The notes under the pieces: model-generated | Told to the model about the DNA's origin: nothing | The model's input: the letters and a program-made list of their open reading frames with translations, nothing else | Database searches by the model: none | Shown here: positions 60,574-64,000 of the stretch, piece by piece | Layout: each line of letters starts with the position of its first letter | Position numbering within the stretch: the first letter of the stretch is position 1 | Assembly (NCBI GenBank): GCA_045600225.1 | Contig: JAZRXL010000044.1 | Span: 1-64,000 of the forward strand | Reading direction: 5' to 3' | Length of the DNA: 64,000 bases | Origin: UBA1181 sp045600225 | GTDB lineage: Bacteria; Bacteroidota; Bacteroidia; Bacteroidales; Paludibacteraceae | Translations under genes and position numbers: made by a program

Positions 60574-61554
60574 ATGAAAAAAAGAGTTGCTATTGTAGCA
60601 GGAGGAGACCAGTCTGAGTTGGCGGTTTCTTTGCGTAGTGCCGCTGGGCTTTATTCGTTCATAGACAAGGAAAAGTACGATTTGTATATTGTCACAATTG
60701 TTGGTACAGACTGGCAAGTGGAAGAGGAGGGAGTGAAATATCCTATTGATAAGAACGACTTCACTTTTACTAATGCAAAGGGAGAGAAAAAAGGTTTCGA
60801 TTTTGCATATATCACCATCCATGGTGTCCCTGGAGAGGATGGTAAATTACAGGGCTATTTCGACTTGTTGCGTATGCCATACTCTTGTTGCGGTGTGTTG
60901 GCGGCTGCTCTTACTTTCAACAAGTTCTTCTGCAACCGCTATTTGAATGCATTTGGCATCTCTATTGCTAAATCTGTACTTTTGAATAAGGGGGATAAGG
61001 TAGACGAACAGGCTATTGTAGCTGAGTTGGGACTACCTATCTTTGTAAAACCTAACGGTGGTGGAAGTAGTTATGGAACCTCAAAGGTGAAGGATGCGTC
61101 GGGTATTCAAAAAGCAGTGAACGAAGCATTGGTTGAGAGCAACCAGGTTATTATCGAATCGTTTATGCAAGGTACTGAGATTACTTGTGGTGTCTACAAG
61201 ACAAAAGATAAGAGCGTAGTCTTCCCAATCACAGAGGTGGTAAGTAAGAATGAGTTTTTCGATACGGATGCTAAATACAATGGTTCGGTAGAGGAGATTA
61301 CTCCTGCGCGTTTGTCTGAAAAGGTGACCAAGGAGGTGCAGGCTCTTACTTCAAAGATTTACGATATCATTGGTGCTAAAGGTATCATTCGTGTGGACTA
61401 CATCATTACGGCTGGCGATAAGGTGAATTTGTTGGAGGTAAATACTACTCCTGGTATGACTGCCACCAGTTTTATTCCTCAACAGGTGCGTGCTGCAGGA
61501 CTTGATATCAAGGATGTAATGACAGACATCATAGAGAATGAATTGAACGCTTAA
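60574..61554 (+). CDS. ddl: D-alanine-D-alanine ligase
   Basis: This 326-residue ATP-grasp enzyme joins two D-alanines for peptidoglycan precursors. Motifs: VAIVAGGDQSELAVSLRSA at the start, HGVPGEDGKLQGYFDLLRMPYSCCGVLA near 90, VKPNGGGSSYGTSKV (ATP loop) near 155, and LLEVNTTPGMTATSFIPQQ near 290. The usual HGxxGEDG motif is intact. Codon use suggests good expression. Confidence 0.95.
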   Translation: MKKRVAIVAGGDQSELAVSLRSAAGLYSFIDKEKYDLYIVTIVGTDWQVEEEGVKYPIDKNDFTFTNAKGEKKGFDFAYITIHGVPGEDGKLQGYFDLLRMPYSCCGVLAAALTFNKFFCNRYLNAFGISIAKSVLLNKGDKVDEQAIVAELGLPIFVKPNGGGSSYGTSKVKDASGIQKAVNEALVESNQVIIESFMQGTEITCGVYKTKDKSVVFPITEVVSKNEFFDTDAKYNGSVEEITPARLSEKVTKEVQALTSKIYDIIGAKGIIRVDYIITAGDKVNLLEVNTTPGMTATSFIPQQVRAAGLDIKDVMTDIIENELNA

Positions 61555-61571
61555 AAAAGCAGTATAAAAAA

Positions 61572-61615
61572 CAGGAGAGCCAAATCGGATGTCCCGATTT
61601 GGCTCTCCTGTTTTT
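61572..61615. terminator. Bidirectional terminator between ddl and serB
   Basis: CAGGAGAGCCAAATCGG pairs with CCGATTTGGCTCTCCTG: 17 perfect pairs around a short loop, with A and T runs on either side. Confidence 0.95.
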
Positions 61616-61632
61616 GCAAGAATTCAAAATTA

Positions 61633-62862
61633 TCATTGTTCTCCTTCGATATTTTCCAAGTGAACATCTCTAAATCCAAGGAAGTAAAGAATTCCATCCA
61701 AGCCGATGGTTGAAATGGACTGTTGCGCATTAGCCTTTACCTTTGGCTTAGCATGAAAAGCGATACCTAAACCGGCAAGGTTCAGCATTGGTAGGTCGTT
61801 GGCTCCGTCTCCTACAGCAATCACCTGTTCCAATTCGATCTTCTCCACCTGTGCGATTAAGTTCAAAAGCTCTGCTTTTCGTTTCCCGTCGATCACATCG
61901 CCCAAGTAGTTTCCTGTTAGTTTTCCATCCTTAATCTCTAGTTGGTTGGCATATACATAATCCACACCAAATCTCTTCTGCAAATATTTTCCAAAATAAG
62001 TGAATCCTCCGGATAGAATGGCGATCTTAAATCCACACTTCTTCAAAACAGCCATCAAACGGTCTGCGCCATCCATTATTGGAAGGTTTTCTGCTATTTC
62101 ACGCATTACGGATTCGTCCAATCCCTTTAACAAGGAAACACGGCGACGAAAACTCTCAGTGAAATCTATTTCACCACGCATGGCTGCCTCTGTGATCTTT
62201 CTTACCTCTTCACCCACATTCGCTCTGTCGGCCAACTCGTCGATCACCTCTGTCTTGATAAGGGTTGAATCCATATCGAAGCAAATAAGACGGCGGTTCC
62301 TTCTATAAAGGTCATCTTTTTGGAAAGAGATGTCTACGCTCTCTTGGGATGAGATCTCCATAAATTTGGAAGAGAGAAGGCTTTTGTCTACCAACTCTCC
62401 ACGAACGGAGATTTCGATACAAGAGCGTTCATGTTCGTAATCATCACCCAAGGTAGGGCGACCGGTTAGACGCTTGATGGAGTCAATGTTCATCTCTTGC
62501 TCTGCCACAGCTTTCGAGACTAAGGACATTTGCTTGGCAGTAATGACATGCCCTAACATGGTTACCACATATCGGCCCTTACCTTGTCTGTCCACCCAGT
62601 TGTCATACTCCTCAAGAGATACAGGAGTAAAACGCACTTGGACATTTAGTTCGTAGCATTTGAAAAGGATATCTTTAAGAATGTTACCTGAAATTTCAGT
62701 ATCTTCTATTTTAACCAAGAAACCGAGAGACAAGTTATGATGAATGTCTGCTTGGCCGACATCCAAGATGGTTGCGTTGTATCTGCCTAAGATTTCTGTG
62801 ATAGAGGCAGTTACCCATGGCTTATCCTCTCCGTATATGTTAATTAGAATAATTTCTGACAT
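61633..62862 (-). CDS. serB: Phosphoserine phosphatase with N-terminal ACT domains
   Basis: This 409-residue enzyme makes the last step of serine synthesis. Two ACT-like regulatory segments occupy about 1-165 (ILINIYGEDKPWVTASITEILG and VVTMLGHVITAKQMSLVSKAV). The HAD domain follows, with nucleophile Asp196 and Asp198 in CFDMDSTLIKTE, then AILSGGFTYFGKYLQ and VIAVGDGANDLPML. A longer ORF begins at 62919, but the -7 box TATATTTG (62891-62898, minus) lies between, so 62862 is the start. ACT domains suggest feedback by serine. Confidence 0.94.
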   Translation of the reverse strand: MSEIILINIYGEDKPWVTASITEILGRYNATILDVGQADIHHNLSLGFLVKIEDTEISGNILKDILFKCYELNVQVRFTPVSLEEYDNWVDRQGKGRYVVTMLGHVITAKQMSLVSKAVAEQEMNIDSIKRLTGRPTLGDDYEHERSCIEISVRGELVDKSLLSSKFMEISSQESVDISFQKDDLYRRNRRLICFDMDSTLIKTEVIDELADRANVGEEVRKITEAAMRGEIDFTESFRRRVSLLKGLDESVMREIAENLPIMDGADRLMAVLKKCGFKIAILSGGFTYFGKYLQKRFGVDYVYANQLEIKDGKLTGNYLGDVIDGKRKAELLNLIAQVEKIELEQVIAVGDGANDLPMLNLAGLGIAFHAKPKVKANAQQSISTIGLDGILYFLGFRDVHLENIEGEQ

Positions 62863-63068
62863 GATAGTTCTTTGGTTACTGAATATATTACAAATATACC
62901 ATTTAATTTGAATTGGCAAATAGACGTTGAGGCTATTTTGGATGTGTTATGGAGATGGTTGAGGCATGGTGTGTATTCTAAATTTTCCTATGATATACTT
63001 TTTATATGCGAAAACTTTGTTGTTTTTATATTTATAATTTTAAAATAATCAATAATTAATGCAAATAG

Positions 63069-63100
63069 TTTGTATATTTAAAAATAATACTCTAAATTTG
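63069..63100 (+). promoter_or_regulatory. Strong promoter heading a gene-free stretch
   Basis: TTTG (63069-63072), 20 bases, TAAATTTG (63093-63100): both consensus boxes at near-ideal spacing. No start codon with an ORF follows for over 400 bases. Confidence 0.6.
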
Positions 63101-63107
63101 CCACGTT

Positions 63108-63330
63108 TATAAGAAAGAACTGCCTCATTTACGTTTTCTATCTGGAATATCAAAGAAAAAGTCAGTTCCAAGAATGAGTTGAGAGTTGCGTTGTTAGATG
63201 CAACTATGTGGTGATGAGTTTTGCGTTACGTAAAATTCTAAAGGTGTGGCTATAGCTTGTTTATATATAAACACCCCTGTCAAGTCTTGTGGATTATTTC
63301 GCACAGGTTCCATTTGATTTGACAGGTTTG
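63108..63330 (+). ncRNA. Candidate structured noncoding RNA
   Basis: Behind the promoter at 63069-63100 lies a chain of hairpins. GAACTG pairs with CAGTTC over a wide loop (about 63118-63169). AGTTGC/GCAACT follows near 63191-63214, then TTTTGCG-TTA-CGTAAAA near 63217-63236, and GGTGT/ACACC near 63243-63275. Last is CCTGTCAA/TTGACAGG (63276-63283 with 63319-63326), enclosing a second stem CTTGTG/CACAGG. I see no signature of tmRNA, RNase P or SRP RNA. A 6S-type RNA is possible but not shown. It could also be a long glnS leader. Confidence 0.45.
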
Positions 63331-63460
63331 GTTTGAACATTTATAACACTATTCAATACATGACTGTTACAATTCTATTCTTACGTGATTAACTCTCCTG
63401 TTTTTTGTTTGTATTTCGTAATCAGCCCTCATTAATGTGTATAAAATCAGTGCTTTTTGA

Positions 63461-63490
63461 TTGGAATTTCATGCGAAACGATTAAATTTG
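63461..63490 (+). promoter_or_regulatory. glnS promoter
   Basis: TTG (63461-63463), 19 bases, TAAATTTG (63483-63490), 27 bases before the glnS start codon. Confidence 0.65.
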
Positions 63491-63517
63491 CATCATTAAA
63501 TTTAAAACGAGAGTTCT

Positions 63518-64000
63518 ATGGCTGAAAATATTCAGGAAAATGAAGAGAAAAAGAGTTTGAACTTCATAGAGGAGATTGTTGAGGAAGATTTGAAGGAGGG
63601 TCGTAATGGTGGTAGAATCCAGACTCGTTTCCCACCAGAACCAAATGGTTACTTGCATATTGGTCATGCAAAGGCAATTTGCATGGACTTTGGTATTGCA
63701 AAGAACTATAATGGTACTTGCAACCTTCGTTTTGATGATACGAATCCTGTGAAAGAGGATGTTGAGTATGTCGACTCTATCAAGGAAGATATCCAATGGC
63801 TTGGATTCCAGTGGGCTAATGTCTACTACGCTTCTGATTATTTCCAGCAATTGTGGGACTTGGCAGTTCGATTCATCAAAGAGGGTAAAGCTTATGTAGA
63901 TGAGCAGACTGCAGAAGAGATCGCTAAGCAAAAGGGTACTCCTACTACTCCTGGAACAGAGAGCCCTTATCGTAATCGTTCGGTAGAGGAGAACTTGAAG
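63518..64000 (+). CDS. glnS: Glutamine-tRNA ligase, N-terminal part, runs off the window
   Basis: 161 codons are visible. Class I synthetase features are clear: RFPPEPNGYLHIGHAKAICMDFG (HIGH motif, about 38-60; quoted in full it exceeds a short motif, its key residues are His-Ile-Gly-His) and LRFDDTNPVKEDVEYVDSI. GlnS charges tRNA-Gln; the related GluX synthetases differ at the PPEPNGYLH segment, which here is GlnS type. The start MAENIQENEEKKSLNF fits Bacteroidota GlnS. The C-terminus and KMSKS loop lie beyond base 64000. Confidence 0.93.
   Translation, partial: MAENIQENEEKKSLNFIEEIVEEDLKEGRNGGRIQTRFPPEPNGYLHIGHAKAICMDFGIAKNYNGTCNLRFDDTNPVKEDVEYVDSIKEDIQWLGFQWANVYYASDYFQQLWDLAVRFIKEGKAYVDEQTAEEIAKQKGTPTTPGTESPYRNRSVEENLK

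Larger units (their letters stand above)
62863..63517. other. Long gene-free region before glnS
   Basis: It holds the serB promoter (62891-62898, minus), a strong plus-strand promoter at 63069-63100, a hairpin-rich stretch from about 63110 to 63330, and the glnS promoter at 63461-63490. No ORF of note is found on either strand. Bases 62940-63060 are AT-rich without visible structure. Confidence 0.6.

Noticed and set aside
63108..63330. tmRNA, RNase P RNA or SRP RNA before glnS
   Set aside because: None of the conserved cores I know (GGGGCTGATTCTGGATTCGAC, GAGGAAAGTCCGGGC, GGTCAGGTCCGGAAGG) is present.

Overview
The window looks like chromosome from a fibre-degrading Bacteroidales (Bacteroidota) species. 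This rests on several signs: many -7 boxes of the form TAnnTTTG with no Shine-Dalgarno sequences; lipoproteins with Bacteroidota-style lipoboxes; secreted enzymes ending in type IX secretion (T9SS) type A sorting tails; a purH-mreBCD-mrdA-rodA block; and an endoglucanase, a cellobiose phosphorylase and several CBM6 enzymes. Genus cannot be named from the sequence alone.

Layout. 1-1.3 kb: malate dehydrogenase and the regulatory region of a gene lying off the left edge. 1.4-13 kb: a minus-strand surface-protein cluster with three small lipoproteins and a 3251-residue T9SS cargo protein. 13.4-14.7 kb: GH5 endoglucanase. 15-17 kb: queH, mscL, argB. 17.2-23.6 kb: an IMP cyclohydrolase-only purH followed by the rod-shape/elongasome operon. 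23.7-26.1 kb: cellobiose phosphorylase, apparently very highly expressed. 26.1-31 kb: an accessory patch with an antitoxin remnant, an unknown membrane protein, a DUF4143-type ATPase behind paired direct repeats, and a palindrome-rich repeat element. 31-32.4 kb: an Aat-like aminoacyl-tRNA-protein transferase and a DnaQ-type exonuclease. 32.6-44.4 kb: a polysaccharide cluster with two tandem clan-A hydrolases, a GH2 beta-galactosidase and a GH43 enzyme, all carrying closely similar CBM6 modules, plus a broken gene. 44.6-48 kb: a HisE-type enzyme with a degenerate HisI half, argD, and a serine hydrolase.

The most unusual locus is at 48.1-54.1 kb. A promoter drives a 1573-residue protein without signal peptide (DUF4332-like helix-hairpin-helix N-terminus, coiled coil, Gly/Ser-rich segment, 18 QQQGG-type pentapeptides). 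An 83-residue protein follows, and then about 700 bases without a gene that hold a head-to-tail array of at least six tRNA-like units with a period near 73 nt. An intrinsic terminator closes the locus. The T-arm stems differ in sequence and five of the six remain paired, but anticodon and D arms are shrunken or missing, so these are not ordinary tRNAs. I propose a protein plus tRNA-like RNA system; this is inference.

54.1-64 kb: housekeeping and small genes: argC, a DsrE-family protein, an AraC regulator, a stand-alone acyl carrier protein, thyA, xseA, ddl, serB. A strong promoter then heads a gene-free, hairpin-rich stretch (candidate ncRNA) before glnS, which runs off the right edge. Intrinsic terminators separate most units.
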